The notes under the pieces are model-generated. The model did not search any database and was not told the origin of the DNA. It was given only the letters and a program-made list of their open reading frames with translations. This document shows positions 1 to 12,754 of a stretch of DNA of 64,000 bases, piece after piece. The stretch's first letter is position 1. Every line of letters starts with the position of its first letter. The translations under genes and the position numbers were made by a program. Origin of the DNA: Sipunculus nudus (Eukaryota > Annelida > Sipuncula > Golfingiida > Sipunculidae); assembly GCA_026874595.1 (NCBI GenBank), contig CM049321.1:6632979-6696978 (forward strand), read 5' to 3'.

Positions 1-434
1 ATGTGATTTGAATAGACTTGTTTGTGACACCTACAGCTTTGTTTACAGGAAACCAAATCATTAAGTTTTCTGGGGAAATTCTAGGAATGTTGTAGGCATG
101 TCATATTTCCGTTTAGCAAAGAAGGCTTCTTTTAAGTCATAATTTCTTGTTCATGTCCATGGAAAATTGGATAATAATTATTGAACTTTGTTGAGGTTGC
201 TTAACATAACATTGAATTTATCGCCATTTTACTGTTGTTATAGAAAGTAATGTGCATGCTGATAGCGTTTACATTTGGTCTCATGTAATAAGTTTCAAGG
301 AGTGTTCTGTCTATTATAAGTATGTAACACTTCAAGAAAGCTAATCATAAACGACCGGTTTGCATGTTAAACAAGTCAAAATGTAGACTGAAACAGCGTA
401 CAGAAATTCAACAAAACGGAAAATAAGATATTTC

Positions 435-486
<52 letters not shown>
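435..486. repeat. (AT)n microsatellite
   Basis: Alternating AT run with one TT interruption. Open frames of Ile-Tyr repeats through it are artefacts. Confidence 0.95.
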
Positions 487-489
<3 letters not shown>

Positions 490-3292
490 CTCCTTTTCCA
501 CGTACCACCTGACAAAGAATCCTATATGTTCCGAAAATCTGTGTGTTAATAAACAAGTTTGTCTATCTTAAAGTCGTCACTCTTTTTCTTTACCAATATA
601 CATATACATACGTACATTGTAGGAAGAATGAAAATGCCAAATTTTTCCAGGATACATGAGCATTTGCATTCCTCCTGGGAAAAAAATGAGAATTATTGTA
701 CCCTTTTTAAGTTGTTAAGGTTAGTATATAATTATAATGAACACCTAAATAGCATATGATAATATTTTTTGTACATAGCATCAGGTGTAAAAATTCTGAA
801 CATTTAAATAGCTTATATTTTACATTATTTTTGGCAAGACAATCTCAATTACATGTACTCTTTATTATTCAAATGATTATTCAAGAATAGTAGAACAAAA
901 AATTATTTGATAATGTAATTATCCCAACAAATAGTATGAGGTCCCTGTTTGAGTCACAGATTTTTTGTTTTGTTTTGTGTAGCTTCATTCTCTAATTAAG
1001 ATTCAGAAATAATGTGGGAACACCAATTTCTTCATTTAAAAGAATCAATGTACGCACATTTTTGTATGGATAAAATATGTATTGAAACTGGAATGAAATA
1101 ATCTGCGTTGTTCCCGGGGTATTGTTTTTGTTATGCTTAATTTTCTCCATTTTTCAAGAAGATTTCAAAGTAATTTCCTCAGTCTCACCCGGGATTGACG
1201 AGAAATTGCAATCCTCCCCGGATAGATTAGAATTCTCACTTATCCCTGAGAGAATGAAAATAATTTCAGACCATCTACTGATTCTCTCTTTTCCCCCGGA
1301 AGATTCGGGATTTTCACACTGTCTTATTCTTCTCATGGCGTGGTCAAAACTTTACATATATTTATTTTTTATATATATTTATTTATTTTAATATATATAT
1401 AATTTTAAATATACTGATAAGGAAAGATTGGTTTGTTTTATGTTTAATTACTTTATACCTATAAGCAATGAGGAGCTGCCAAGAATGATGAAACTCTTTG
1501 CATCCTTACGGAGCCTTGAGGTGCGGTCCTCAATACTTGGTGTAAAGACATTCTGCCACTGGTTGGACACTCTCTAATGCCGTTGTGCCAAACTGGTGTG
1601 CGTTAAACCCTCGTATGTGCCACAAGAAACCAAAAACATCAAACAATCGATCATATCCGTTATTTGGCCAAGAAAACTTAATTCAAGCCACGGACGTTTT
1701 AACAGAAGGTCAGTATACTTATCTGACATTATTTAACAATAAACATCATTGTTTAATATTACCACACCCGTGATTGGAGCTGGCAACAATCGTCATCTAT
1801 AGAAAACGATGAGCGTATCTTTCTCTGAAAATAAGGGAACATTATTTAGCAATAACCATCAGTCGTGGGATAAAGTAATGATCAATTAAGGTGTGACTTC
1901 TGGCTATGAATTAGATTGGACCCGATTCCTTATGATACAGAAACACTTTCGTGTCCACGATTCCCCAAATTTATTCACAACTTTTGGGGCTTTCGATGGG
2001 TTCAGTTTGTTTATGTATAATTCGAAGCCACCATACACGCAGACCAATGACACAAAGTATGTTTTCTGTTGTATATTTTTACTTCACATACACAATTTCG
2101 GTATCATGAGTGTATATCAAGAGCACCCAAGCTTTAGTAAACAATTACCTCCAAAGTTCTGCCGCTTACATTAAGTAAACGAATAATGTGGTCTCTTTTG
2201 TTCGCGAGGGTTTCATATTTGCGATATTTGCATCTCATATACATGATCAATAATTGTGTAGCATCCGAAGACAAAGTTTATTATTATTAAAGTTAAGAGA
2301 CCCTTACATTAGCCGTAGGTCAAGGCATCGTGAGTAACAAGAAATCTGTTACATTATCTACCTATAATGAAAGAGAATTTCCATTTGTTTGGTGCATATT
2401 TCAGGTGTCCCTGTCGTACTGTGAAGAGTTTTGCGATGGTATTAATAATTCATAAAATAAAGGATATACTCCTTTTTTTAGTTTACTATAAGTTGAGGTA
2501 GTGTAAAACGAACCCTCGTGAAACACAAAAAAAGTAAAATTAGCAACATTAATCTCGTGAATATGAAGCAAACCACATTATTGATAATCATGTGTACAAT
2601 TAAAACACATAATATAAACATAAAATATCATGCGTTAAATCCATAATTTTTTGTTGTCATTCGGTCACATCAGATGGAGACGGAATAATCTGAAATTACG
2701 TTCAGACTAAATCCGAGGGTAATCAAAATTCGATTTCAGATCACGGAATTTAGCCTGAAATTGATCCAGTACTCCACCAATCGAATGAAAAATTACGGGC
2801 TTGTTGTGTCCTTATACCTAAAGGTTTTTTTCATAAATTCATACTTATAGGGAGCCAACCTTAATGCCAAAGGAATTGAATTTTAAAATAATATTTATTA
2901 TCTTAAGTATTGGATTACAAAATAATTTCATTAAATTGAATTTAATTTGAATTACTTGCCAGGAAATGGAGTTGAAACTTTACATATTTAATTCGATTGG
3001 AAGAATATGACTTTGCAGTTAGAGCGAGAAGATGCATTAAAATCTGATAACTGTTGGTGCGTCAGCTCCCTCATATTATAGTATCAAGGCATCGAACCCA
3101 TTAAGGGGCGACCAAGACATTAGGTTTGGCCATGCTCTTCCGTATCGCGTACACATGTGTGAGAGTGTTGAAGATAATTGATACTAAACATATGCACGGA
3201 TGTTAAACTGAACTGACACACCCATTCTAATTTGCATGCGTAAATTGTTTAATATGCCACGTTTCCTATTGCCACGTTCGTTCTTAGAAAGA

Positions 3293-3300
3293 TATATAAA
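3293..3300 (+). promoter_or_regulatory. TATA box of VWD gene 1
   Basis: TATATAAA followed by GCCCC lies about 30 bp upstream of a stretch that ends in a good splice donor (AAG/GTAAAT at 3359/3360). The same box and surroundings are kept in copy 2 at 46490-46497, although introns on either side have drifted. That conservation supports a real core promoter with a start near 3324. A sharp TATA promoter fits a strongly expressed, tissue-restricted secretory gene; this last point is inference. Confidence 0.72.
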
Positions 3301-3323
3301 GCCCCTTTGAGTGTCTGAATCAT

Positions 3324-3359
3324 TGCAGTGAAGGAGGCAGAGAAGGTGTCACCTATAAG
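3324..3359 (+). other. Non-coding exon 1 (5' UTR) of VWD gene 1
   Basis: The start is placed about 30 bp below the TATA box and is approximate. The end is set by the donor AAG/GTAAAT. No ATG is present. It would splice to the acceptor TTCATTGCAG at 4992, giving a short leader before the ATG at 5010. The paralogous stretch in copy 2 (46521-46556) has lost the GT of this donor. Confidence 0.6.
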
Positions 3360-3591
3360 GTAAATAGTTCCTTTTCATCATGTTCATTTCAAAATTTGTA
3401 GGGTATATCTTGAGAAAATTTCCAAACTGCACAAACGTGTTATAAGGGCTAAATTATAGGCTGATAACGGTCAAACAACCAGGGTCATCAGTGATAAAAG
3501 TCCGATAGTAATATAATACAAATATTATCATAATCAAAAATGAAGTCGGAATGAAAATAAGACATTTAACATATACATGTATATATAAATA

Positions 3592-3617
3592 CATATATAT
3601 ATATATATATATTTATA

Positions 3618-3648
<31 letters not shown>
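3592..3648. repeat. (AT)n microsatellite
   Basis: Alternating AT run with single-base interruptions in intron 1 of VWD gene 1. Copy 2 has a much shorter run at about 47060-47092. Confidence 0.95.
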
Positions 3649-3649
<1 letters not shown>

Positions 3650-5009
3650 ATTGTAACAGACACATAATTCGTCCTAGAGCCACATTTCGTATGTATGGTG
3701 TATATGTAGCCTTTTTGTGACTGATCAATATAATTAATAATATAATAAATGGGCCAAAAGATGTGGTTTCTGTCAGTGACCAGAACAAAATATATATAAA
3801 AAAACACAGATCGATTTTTTCATTCACTAAAAGTTTCAACTGCAAATCAAAATTACGATTGAAGTCTAATATACAAACAATTGACAAGAAAGGTCTTGCA
3901 ATGGTGCATAGTGTTGCCAATTTTCACTCGACGACTGTTGAGATGTATTCTTTATTCTTCGGGTTTTACTCTCTCGTGTTAGGATAGAATAAAAGAAGGG
4001 ATACCATGTATATCTAAGTAAAATCCTTTTTTAAAATAATTCAACAAAAGATATTATAGTCACGGGTTGATTGATAACTCAATCAAAAAATTGCCTTTTT
4101 CTTTAATAAACTTTAATATTACACAAGAAAACACCAACTGTTTGTTAGCCCATTTGTCGCATTATGTGGCCCTAACCGGCTGTACGTAAGTTTAGTTACG
4201 ATGTGTCTGAGCCTTTTGAAATATGGGACATATCGTCATAGAGGATGTAAGGTGGTTCCCATTCCTATGCTTTAAGATTGATATGTTATGTTGTTATGGT
4301 AAGATCGGGGGTAGTTTCGTCGCTCTTCCATTTGCCTCATTACTCTGCTATTCCATATTATCCTGTTATCCTGGCTTTTCTTCTTCAAGCCTCTAAAATA
4401 TTATAATGAAATTAGTCCCTATGCACTGTTGCTACTTTGTAACGCAAATTTGCAGTTTCCTTCCGTATAAAACTTCTTTGAGTCACACAAGGATTGTTTC
4501 AAATACTATGTTATATGTCTATGTTATTAGTTTTGGAATATAGTTAATTTTTAGTATTGATCATCATAAAACCAAGGGCGTAGCCTAGGGGGTACGGCAG
4601 AGGGCCCTAACCGTGATAACCCGACTCAGTAGGCAATGATATGTGGGCTGACAGCCAGTAATCTGGTCGTTACTTCAGAAGGCTGATATGGCGCTACAGA
4701 AAGACTTATTCAAACGATTATTTCCTATTGTTAGGACTCTTTCATTTTCATAGAGCATCCGACCGGTATTCGCAGATGGCTTGATGATCAACATTACGGG
4801 GTTTTGGTGTCTCAAACAACAACTTGTTCAACAATAAGATGATGCTTTGACGTATTAAGGTTTTTAGTGTTTATCCCCACACCCCCATTTATGGTCTAAA
4901 AGATGTCAATACCGATAATTAGATGCAGGATCGCCATATAAGTCAATATTTTCCTAGATACCTCTCATAATGAAACTTTTTTTTCATTGCAGCGGAAACA
5001 AGTGTCACC

Positions 5010-5052
5010 ATGGGGGCCAGAGAAATTCTTCTGCTTCTGTCCGTACTTTTCG
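5010..5052 (+). CDS. VWD gene 1, exon 2: start codon and signal peptide
   Basis: The exon body starts at 4993 after a pyrimidine tract and AG, and the ATG is at 5010. It encodes MGAREILLLLSVLF plus one base, ending at the donor G/GTAAGAATG (phase 1). Hydrophobic LLLLSVLF is a typical signal-peptide core, so the product enters the secretory pathway. Copy 2 has the same exon with only one residue changed (A to T at position 3). Splicing to 24297 would give an Ala-Thr-Thr-Thr junction, consistent with signal cleavage soon after. A small exon like that of gene 2 (52943-52963) may be missed in the 19-kb intron. Confidence 0.82.
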
Positions 5053-6119
5053 GTAAGAATGTTTTTTAAGAGCTAAGTTGCCTAGGAGTAACTACAAATC
5101 ATCCTTCTGATTTTAGAGAGAAAAAAAATCCGACAGTGATTTATATAAAGTTCATACTTAGAAATGCACTTACCCTTTTATATAAATTTTGGTTCTTAGA
5201 AAATGAAATATATTCAGCCAGTTAGAGTTACAAATCGAAGTCAGTATTCGGTTTGACTCTCAGCCATGTGTATAAGAGTTTTAACGGTCGGCCCTCCCTC
5301 CGAGTGGGCCCTGTAGAGAATGAATTGGAAGACTGTAATCCATTTCGCGTTTCACTCACAAGCGAGTGCGGCTTTCGGTTATACCTCTATGTATGATCGA
5401 GCATCCCCCCCAGGGCCCACGGGTGCTGTACTCGTAGCCTGGTTGACAACAGGATATTACCGTGTTTCCTTCGTGTCACCTAGTCTGTCACAAGGCATTT
5501 CGTAAAGCCAGGAGCTAAGAGATCCACGCTAATGTCTTACCGACCATTTCGGACTTGTGGATTATTTCTAACCCCGAGCATATTAAGCCTGAAAACCTGA
5601 ATTCTGAAAGAACATTATCAGGCACAACGTTATACTTATTCTTTCACACTATCAGTTCACTTTTTCTTTATACAATTTTTTTTTCAGGCAGAATCACTGC
5701 AGCACAGTACCTGCCATTGAGCTGTTTAACAAATTTTTATGGTTCTACGTGCACGTGTGAGAAACCTCATTTCACATATGTCTGTTTAGAATAATAAGAC
5801 CGGGGGTCTGATTTTGCGCATGCGCGACGCATCCCAAGCAGAGAGTAGCATAGACAAGTCTATGGATCGACGTTCATGTCATCTGATATATCTCTCCTGG
5901 ATGGAGAGATTTGTACGATTGGTCCAGGGGCCTGAGCAGGAATGAAGCGTGTAGTAGAGTGTGAGTCCGTGTATCGGGTCTCTGAGCCGATGTTTCATGT
6001 AGCGGTCACACGCATTACATTTCTTCGGCAAATTCAGTCAGGGCATTTCTTGTATGTCAAATTATATGGCCCAAGCAATACACAGATTCCAACGAGCTTT
6101 GTTTATTTTGTTGCTTGTG

Positions 6120-7047
6120 ATTGCGTCCGGTCCACTGTTTTGACATTTGCGTTCAGGGGTAAACAAACAGTTTCAAGGAAATATTTTGGAAGGTTTATTT
6201 CAAATAGACGACGCTATTTTTCATGTTTATTTAACATTCTAAATAAGTGTTTAGGTCCCTTAAAAATAACATACTATTTTTATCGTTTGAATACCTTCAC
6301 GCTCATTCAATAGACAGGGCCATCATAATGTCATGAACCTATGCTTGAAATAAAGAAAGATTGTTCTGAAAAAATGATTACATCTCAATCGGTGCCTGTA
6401 AAATGGTATCGGGCAAATATTACTAAATGATCCCAGTACTTTCATTACAAATGTGGAGTGAAAATAAACCGGAGGGGCTTCAGGGGAGAAGGAGTTCCAT
6501 AGAATAAATCCCTCCCTCCAAACATACGCCTTTATATAAGAATAATATATTCAAGGTTAAGAGCTGGCACCATTATCCTTATTACGATTGAATACTGTAT
6601 AGTTGATAATGCCTACAAAGTGAAACTCGAATAGCCAGCTAAATGTTCCTGAAACATGATACAATAACCTTATCCGTTTCACTATCGGCACCTGTCGGGG
6701 ATATTTTCGATCTATGGTTCGGGGTAGAACACGTGTACCGGAAGCATTGGCGGAAGCGATTTTGTTTTGGGCCCTGTTGCATTAAATTGACTTAACACCA
6801 GTATCACCCATTACTGACATAGGCGGGCCCGGATCCAGGATTTTTTTGCAGAGAGGGGTCAACGGGTGTCATGCATGAAAATGTCTAAAAAGGGGTCTTT
6901 GGTTAAGAGCAGAGGGGAATCTCAACCCCCAAAACCCTCAGTCGTGCAAAAGATTTGTCTAAAAAGTGGTTGTTGGTATGAATGGACAAAAGTATTTGGC
7001 AGTATAAGCTCAAACAAGGAGGAGGCTTTATTTTATCCTATATTGAA

Positions 7048-7113
<66 letters not shown>

Positions 7114-8400
7114 ACTTGATAATATGATGTGTGGCTGCTAAGGGGATGTTAAACATTAGTGTGAAAGGTGCTCATCTTAAGCGTATTATAACAATAGTAA
7201 AAAAAGGTTTACATAAAATAGACTACTACTAGTACTAAGGAAACTGACATGTATCGACACAGACGCAGAATGCTAACTAATATTGGTAGCGTCCTTGTTC
7301 GCCGTGAGAACCTGAACGAAACAACTTGTTCATTAAGAATAACTATGACTCTGTTTACATAGCCATGATAATTCATGCTGAATGCTTAAAACACCAATGA
7401 AGTTAATTATTCTGTTGAAAAGTAGAGAAGACCTTCATGAATTTTTTCATGAAACATGAATGTGCCATATATATCCAGTTAACACACAAAAGCTTTGAAA
7501 ATTTTCGTAAATGTTAAAAAAAGAAACTTCTTTTTAAACATGTTTTGAACACTTCTCTAAGTGTCTCCTGGCCTTATTTTGTTATAATTTTTCGGAAAAT
7601 ATTTTTTTTATTAATGGCATCTAATTGTTCGATTTTAAAACGTTCTTATAAAAAAAATCATAAAATACGTAGAGTGTAATCAAAATATTTCTTTTAAATG
7701 AACATGAATTTGACAGAGCTGTTAGTATAATTAAAAGCTAGCTTTAAAGACACTATTTTATTGTAAATGTGTTAATAATTTTCAACACTATAATAAAAGT
7801 TGAAACGAATTTGTCATATTAAAGAATAGTCTACATTTTTTATCTATGAAAATTTAGAAATGTTTCTGTTTTTTTTTTTTTAATCGTCTATGAAATTGAG
7901 GCATCTGCGCAATTTGTAAAAAATATTTGTAAAAATGCTTTCACCGTTTTACTTTTGTGCTGTGATGGTAAAGGCCGGCCTATTCACATGTTGAATTATA
8001 ATTTTCAATAAACAAATTCGATTAACAAAAGTATACAATGGTGTGTCACTGGGGTATACTTGGATTCTTTTAACTGTGTATTGGTCAACTGAATACTAAG
8101 GACACAAATCAAATGAAAAGGATATCATCGTCTCGCCTGTCTACATGCGACCCATGTGTCAGTGATCCGAACCCTACACACGACGACTCAACTACACGCA
8201 GTGCGCATGCTCGTGGAAAAGGTCGGGGGGGGGGGTTAAACATGGGGAAACAAACTTAATTGGAAAAAAAAGGTCTCAAATGCATATTAGAAAACGTCAA
8301 GTGCAAAATAATCTAAGAATTACGACTGTCGCTAGAATAATATGTATATTTAGGTATGGAGAATATGACCAGATAATTGTTTTTCAAGTGTTATTGCTTT
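6120..8400. other. Intronic sequence without recognised genes
   Basis: AT-rich intron of VWD gene 1. It holds a long (AT)n tract at 7051-7109 and a G-run at 8225-8236. I see no exon-like segment with both splice sites, and no element ends. Confidence 0.6.
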
Positions 8401-8429
8401 TATGAAGTATCATGTTGAGACATTAACAT

Positions 8430-9480
8430 GGGAAACCCTGTTCGGCTGGACACTTGTTTCATTTAGTGAAAATCCCAAGTAGTTAAACAACCAGTAGGCG
8501 TCACCTGCATCTTTGAAGTTCAGTTCTATGCAGCGTAGACTCGTGCGAACCGACCTTGACGACGGTCCCCGCAATAACTGTGTATGGTAGGCGACGTCTT
8601 GTCTGCGATTTTATTTAGGGTAGTTTTCCAACGAAATCATTCTTGGGGAGGGTCTGCGTTAAGTTTGATGTGTGTTGACAACGGCCATCGTGGATGGAAG
8701 TGCTGATTGGCGAGGAAATCTAGTGGGAGTTGTGACGTCAGGAGTCTCATATAAGGCTTGAACCCAAGTAATGATAATGGTGCGCCTGCGCGCTACGGGA
8801 GAGTAGCGTCTGCCGAGTGCTTTCCAGAAGTACAACTTGCTGGCTTCCAAACCTCGTGTGTTGAGGAATCGCGCCAATGTAGCGACAGTCTTCGTCTGAG
8901 GGAAGCTATCTTGTTGATACTCGGTAAAGTACTTCCGAGACAGTGGTAATGTATGCCGAAGGACAGTCATATTCGTGATGGTGCCCGCTTCAAGGAACAG
9001 GCAAGGGGAATTTGTCTTGACGCGGAACTGTGTTGGTGCTGAATTTGCTAGAGAGAGCGTATATTAGGGATCTGGTTACTCGAGGTCTCCAGTAGACTAC
9101 CGGTGAGAGAGCCGATGATTTAGGGCTTTACAGGAACATTTGTTGTGCGACACGCGAAAGGGGATTGATGGACGATGAACAGTAATAGTGAAGTGAGAAC
9201 TTGCTGTGTGTTGTGACTTTTTTATTACGCTGGGATTAGACTGTGCTCCGTGTACAGGTGTTTCGCCAGGGTCCAGCGGAACGTCTAGACGTCACGCAAG
9301 AGCGAGATGTCACGTGACCGTGAACATATTGAACTCTGTCTGTGATAGACTGTTATAATGATTAATGGACTCTGTGAACTTTCGTGAGTACTGCTTTTTT
9401 GTGTTGACTGCCCCCCCCCCCCACATCTGTGAGTTAATCCTTTATTTGTTATTATATTCTTTATTATCTTACGACTGTTA
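8430..9480 (+). mobile_element. LTR or leader region of a Gypsy-type retrotransposon
   Basis: GC-richer sequence upstream of gag remains. A CATATAAGG box lies near 8750. The block 8851-9130 is repeated at 9481-9755, sharing AATCGCGCCAATGTAG, GTAAAGTACTTCCGAGACAG and GTCTCCAGTAGACTACCGG. A poly-C run lies at about 9411-9422. Repeat and position suggest an LTR plus untranslated leader with a local tandem duplication. Exact LTR ends are not determined. Confidence 0.5.
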
Positions 9481-9839
9481 ACCTCGTGTGTCCAGTTGAG
9501 GAATCGCGCCAATGTAGTGACAGTCTTCTTTTGAGGAAGGCCATCTTGTTGATACTTTGTAAAGTACTTCCGAGACAGTGGTAGTGTATGCCGAAGGACA
9601 GTAATTTTCGTGACGGTGAGCGCTTCAAGGAACAGGCAAGGGGAATTTGTCTTTACGCCTAACTGTGTTGGTGCTGAAATTTGCTAGAGAGAGCGTATAT
9701 TCGGTATCCGGTTTCCCGAGGTCTCCAGTAGACTACCGGTGAGAGAGCCGATGATTCGATGAACAGATATAGCGAAGTGAGAATTAGCTGTATGTTGTGA
9801 CGTTCTTTATTAGGCTGAAGTCCATTCTCGAGTGTGGAC
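9481..9839 (+). repeat. Second copy of the Gypsy leader repeat
   Basis: Direct repeat of 8851-9130, offset about 630 bp, with scattered substitutions. It lies immediately upstream of the gag reading frame. It may be the real leader, with the upstream copy produced by unequal exchange or by insertion of a second element. Confidence 0.65.
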
Positions 9840-10131
9840 AGGCTCTAGGCTACAACGATGAGGCGTTACAAGAGTTTGTTAACAAGCGTGTAGAGGCTTA
9901 AGAAGCCAAGCAGCGAGAAGATACTGAGCGCGATAATTAGGCCAGGAATGGAATCCAGAACTAACGAGTTAGAGCAACAACATGAAGCCAGAGCTCATGA
10001 GATAAAGTTGCTGAAGTTGAAATCAGTATCAAGTGCGAGCGATGAGGGCGATAGTGAAATGATAGGGAGAAAGGAATCAGTCCCGAAACTCAAGCTCCCT
10101 CCGTTTGAAGAGCAGCACGATAAAGACTCGT
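9840..10131 (+). pseudogene. Gypsy-type gag, N-terminal part (interrupted)
   Basis: The frame contains NDEALQEF, then a charged helical stretch (ELEQQHEARAHEIKLLKLK) and VPKLKLPPFEEQHDKDS. This layout, an acidic/basic coiled coil followed by KLPPFEE, is typical of the N-terminus of SCAN-like gag of animal Gypsy (Metaviridae) retrotransposons. Stops occur inside the frame near 9900 and 9937. The frame breaks exactly where the LINE begins, and the continuation is found at 22926. A decayed endogenous copy; no pol or envelope was seen. Confidence 0.75.
10122..10131 (+). repeat. Left target-site duplication of the LINE
   Basis: AAAGACTCGT, repeated at 22916-22925. It falls in the gag codons for Lys-Asp-Ser. 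Removing the LINE and one copy brings the two gag halves together at this point. Confidence 0.8.
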
Positions 10132-10242
10132 CGTAGGACTTCCGGTCTAGATGTGCACGGGGTAAGACGTATTTCGGCAGAGCTCTCAAATTTGAACTAA
10201 AAATCTTGGATTATTTACAAGAAGCCATGAATAAGGAATATC

Positions 10243-11265
10243 ATGCCAAATATCAGGAGAAATAAGATCAAACAAAAACAAATTGACTCTTATATGGCAC
10301 AAAAAAAACCAGGGAAGCAGAAAAAATCACTCGCCGTGCAAACAAGGACCCCCACCAATACCAACATGGACGCAACGGACCATACAAATAGCGAGGAGGG
10401 CGACCCGTTTGGCCACGCACAGAAATCTGACAGAGTAAGTGCACTGATGTTGATGACTGTTTTCAAACACTGAAAGACTCGCTTCTTTCTGCAATAAATA
10501 AATGTAGAGATGAACTCTCAGGAAAAATTGATAAATTAAAGGTAGACATGAATGAGATAAAAATTAAACAGACACACACACCACAGAGATAAATGGACTA
10601 CAGGAGGATAACCAGTTTGTACAGTCTCAGTATGAACTATTCAAAACACAGGTAAATGAAAGCAAAACAAATCAAGAATCATTACAACAAGAAAATGATG
10701 AACTCCGAGCAGAAAATAAGAACATGAAATTGAAAATAGCAGAATTAGAGGACACTTTGAAAGTGCGTCTGGCCAATCTTGAACGATACACAAGAGATTT
10801 TAATTTACGCATAGGAGGGGTCCCTGAATCACCTGGGGAGGACTGTCAACATATTGTGGCAAATTTGTTGGTCAAAAACAAACTTCTAGGATATGAATGT
10901 TCAATAGAAGAAGCTAAAAAAATGATAGAAAACGCACGTCGCACGGGGAGACGATACGTAAACAACAAAGACAGACAAATTATAGCAGACCTCTCAGAAA
11001 CAAAATACTAAAAAACGCCAAAATGTCTGTAAATAAATCGAAAGAGAGGACCCCACGGTTTTTTGAGGACTTAACAAAAGATGACTATGAATTGAAGAAA
11101 CAAGCGCTCCCTCAAATGGCAGCGGCATTCAGAGACAAATTGAAAACCACTTTCAGACATGGCCGACTGATAATAGAAGGTAAAGAAACCCCAATAATAG
11201 GCCTGAACCACGCGGCACAACAAACCGGCTCACCCAGCGTGCAAACTCAACAGAACCAAACCTGA
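10243..11265 (+). pseudogene. LINE ORF1 (L1-type RNA-binding protein)
   Basis: Three consecutive open segments in two frames (10243-10473, 10724-11011, 11023-11265). The first is basic (RRNKIKQKQIDSYM) and acidic later. The middle contains a helical stretch (AELEDTLKVRLANLE) then RYTRDFNLRIGGVPES, the conserved start of the L1 ORF1 RNA-recognition region (Transposase_22 family). The third carries LTKDDYELKKQALPQMA and FRHGRLIIEG, matching the C-terminal domain. ORF1 normally forms trimers that package LINE RNA. Frameshifts near 10440 and 11010 break this copy. Confidence 0.8.
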
Positions 11266-11277
11266 ATAGTTTGACGC

Positions 11278-11360
11278 TTCAAATCATAGACATACAGAGT
11301 AGACCGACCAATGAGCGGCGCTCGGCGAAGCTCGGCGGCCGCCATATTGGGACCTTACAA
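11278..11360 (+). promoter_or_regulatory. Left inverted arm: CCAAT plus YY1 promoter-like block
   Basis: Contains GTAGACCGACCAATGAGCG, then GCTCGGCGGCCGCCATATTG. GACCAATGAG matches an NF-Y CCAAT box and GCCGCCATATTGG the YY1 consensus. The same order occurs on the minus strand at 19262-19168, the promoter of the small antisense gene. The two blocks face each other. No coding exon was recognised just downstream of this left copy, although the GC-rich sequence to 11400 could be an untranslated exon. Confidence 0.6.
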
Positions 11361-11939
11361 GTCGAGTGCAACCGAGTCTTTGGGCCCCGCTTCAGCCACG
11401 TGACAGTGTACTGTTTACATTGAACTGATTTTAAGTGAACGGTGTTTCCGATTAACACATCGCTTTACCGCTAAATGTAATCAAAAGTAAGGTCATATTT
11501 TTTCGAAGTTGAAAAATAATAGGATTTAAGAAATCAGAACTTTTGTATTTTAAACTTTTGAATCTAAATGTGCGACGTTTCTCTCGAGAAACTTGGGCGG
11601 TGTGCGGGTATGTTTCGGCCCTAAATATTCGGGTTGGTACAAATATCAAGCACTTCAACCGCTTATACGGTTTTGCACATAAGAACCTGTAAAAAAAATA
11701 ATTGGGAATCTTTAATATTTAGAGATTAATAAGTAATCTGATGCATGTATATAAAACCATTTTAACGTTTGATGAAATTGGGAATTTCAATGTGGGATGT
11801 TGGGGGGGAGGGGCAGAATGTTAACTGCCTCCTCGTAGCTCTGACTGGACAACAGACATTTCCATGTTAAAATCATGTACATAAATGTTATTATTAAAAC
11901 TGGAAAGTTGCAATCGTGCATTAATTAGACATCAGTTCA

Positions 11940-12500
11940 TTGTTGTGTATATATATGCACTGTTTGTATATCTGAAGGTTGAAGATACAAAAGGATGAAT
12001 TTAGCCCCCCCCCCCCATAAAAAAAACAAAAAAACACACACATGAAAATGTGCAACTAAAATGGACAAGGCCTCTATAGTGGGTGGAGAAAATGGCAAAA
12101 AATACTTATTAAAGGGTGTAAATTTGCATGCCACTCCCGAAAAATACAACTCGACTATACAGGTTGGCATCATAGATCATAAATCAGGTGAGAATCCAGG
12201 ATTAAGGAAAAAAAGGGGGGGGGGTCCAACGCAGAAGGACTAATGATAAACCATAAAAAACAAAATCCCAAGGTCCAGAAAAGGGGGTCAAAGCCACGAA
12301 ATTTTGTCTGAAGGCCATAAAAAAAGATTGCTTCCGATGAAAAAAAGGGGGGGGGGGGGTCCAGTTCACTCTGGACCCTCCCACTTGATCCGCTTCTGTA
12401 TATTGTACATATGGTTTGCATATTGTTAATGCAATAATGGGGAACCAATGTCGATGTTTCTCGAACATGGCGCCTGATGGTGTGAACTGTCAATGATAGT
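11940..12500. other. Spacer with two long G-runs
   Basis: AAAAAAGGGGGGGGGTCCA occurs twice (about 12210 and 12345) around a small direct repeat, with a C-run at 12006-12016. No gene; open frames here are translations of homopolymers. Confidence 0.6.
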
Positions 12501-12754
12501 GTGAACTGTCAGAATTAGAGAAATTCTGGTGTACAGGTAAGCTGAAAGAAACAAATCCCTGCATCACAAACTGGTCTGCATCCCCACTTGATCAGGTTGT
12601 GGACATGTCAATCACAACTTGTCGTTACCCTGTTTAATGTGATATTGATTACTGTATAAAATTGTAAACTCCATAAGTGAGTAACTTGTCTTTCAATCTT
12701 TGGTTGACATGCCCTCACAAATTTTAAACAATAACAAAAGAAAACAGAGAAGGG

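Larger units (their letters stand above)
1..6120 (+). repeat. Segmental duplication, copy 1 (promoter and leader region of VWD gene 1)
   Basis: This stretch recurs, in the same order and orientation, at 42617-52610. The first bases of the window align with 42617, the TATA promoter near 3293 with 46490, and the signal exon at 5010 with 48573. Similarity fades just after the shared GAGCTTTGTTTATTTTG at about 6100 and 52600. Copy 1 is shorter because copy 2 gained a SINE, a 2.6-kb TIR element and other insertions. The left limit lies outside the window. Apart from the promoter, two exons and AT microsatellites I see nothing else coding here; the small open frames are broken in the other copy. 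Confidence 0.88.

Noticed and set aside
5694-5792. TTTTTTTTTCAG followed by an open stretch, conserved in copy 2 near 51996
   Set aside because: Phase 1 and the other entry phases soon meet stops, and the copies differ by indels; shared only because the whole region is duplicated.
8659-8970. 103-codon minus-strand frame
   Set aside because: Lies in the Gypsy leader repeat; broken in the second copy at 9.5 kb.
12170-12493. Minus-strand frames rich in Pro/Phe (PPPPFF)
   Set aside because: Translations of G-runs and a small repeat.
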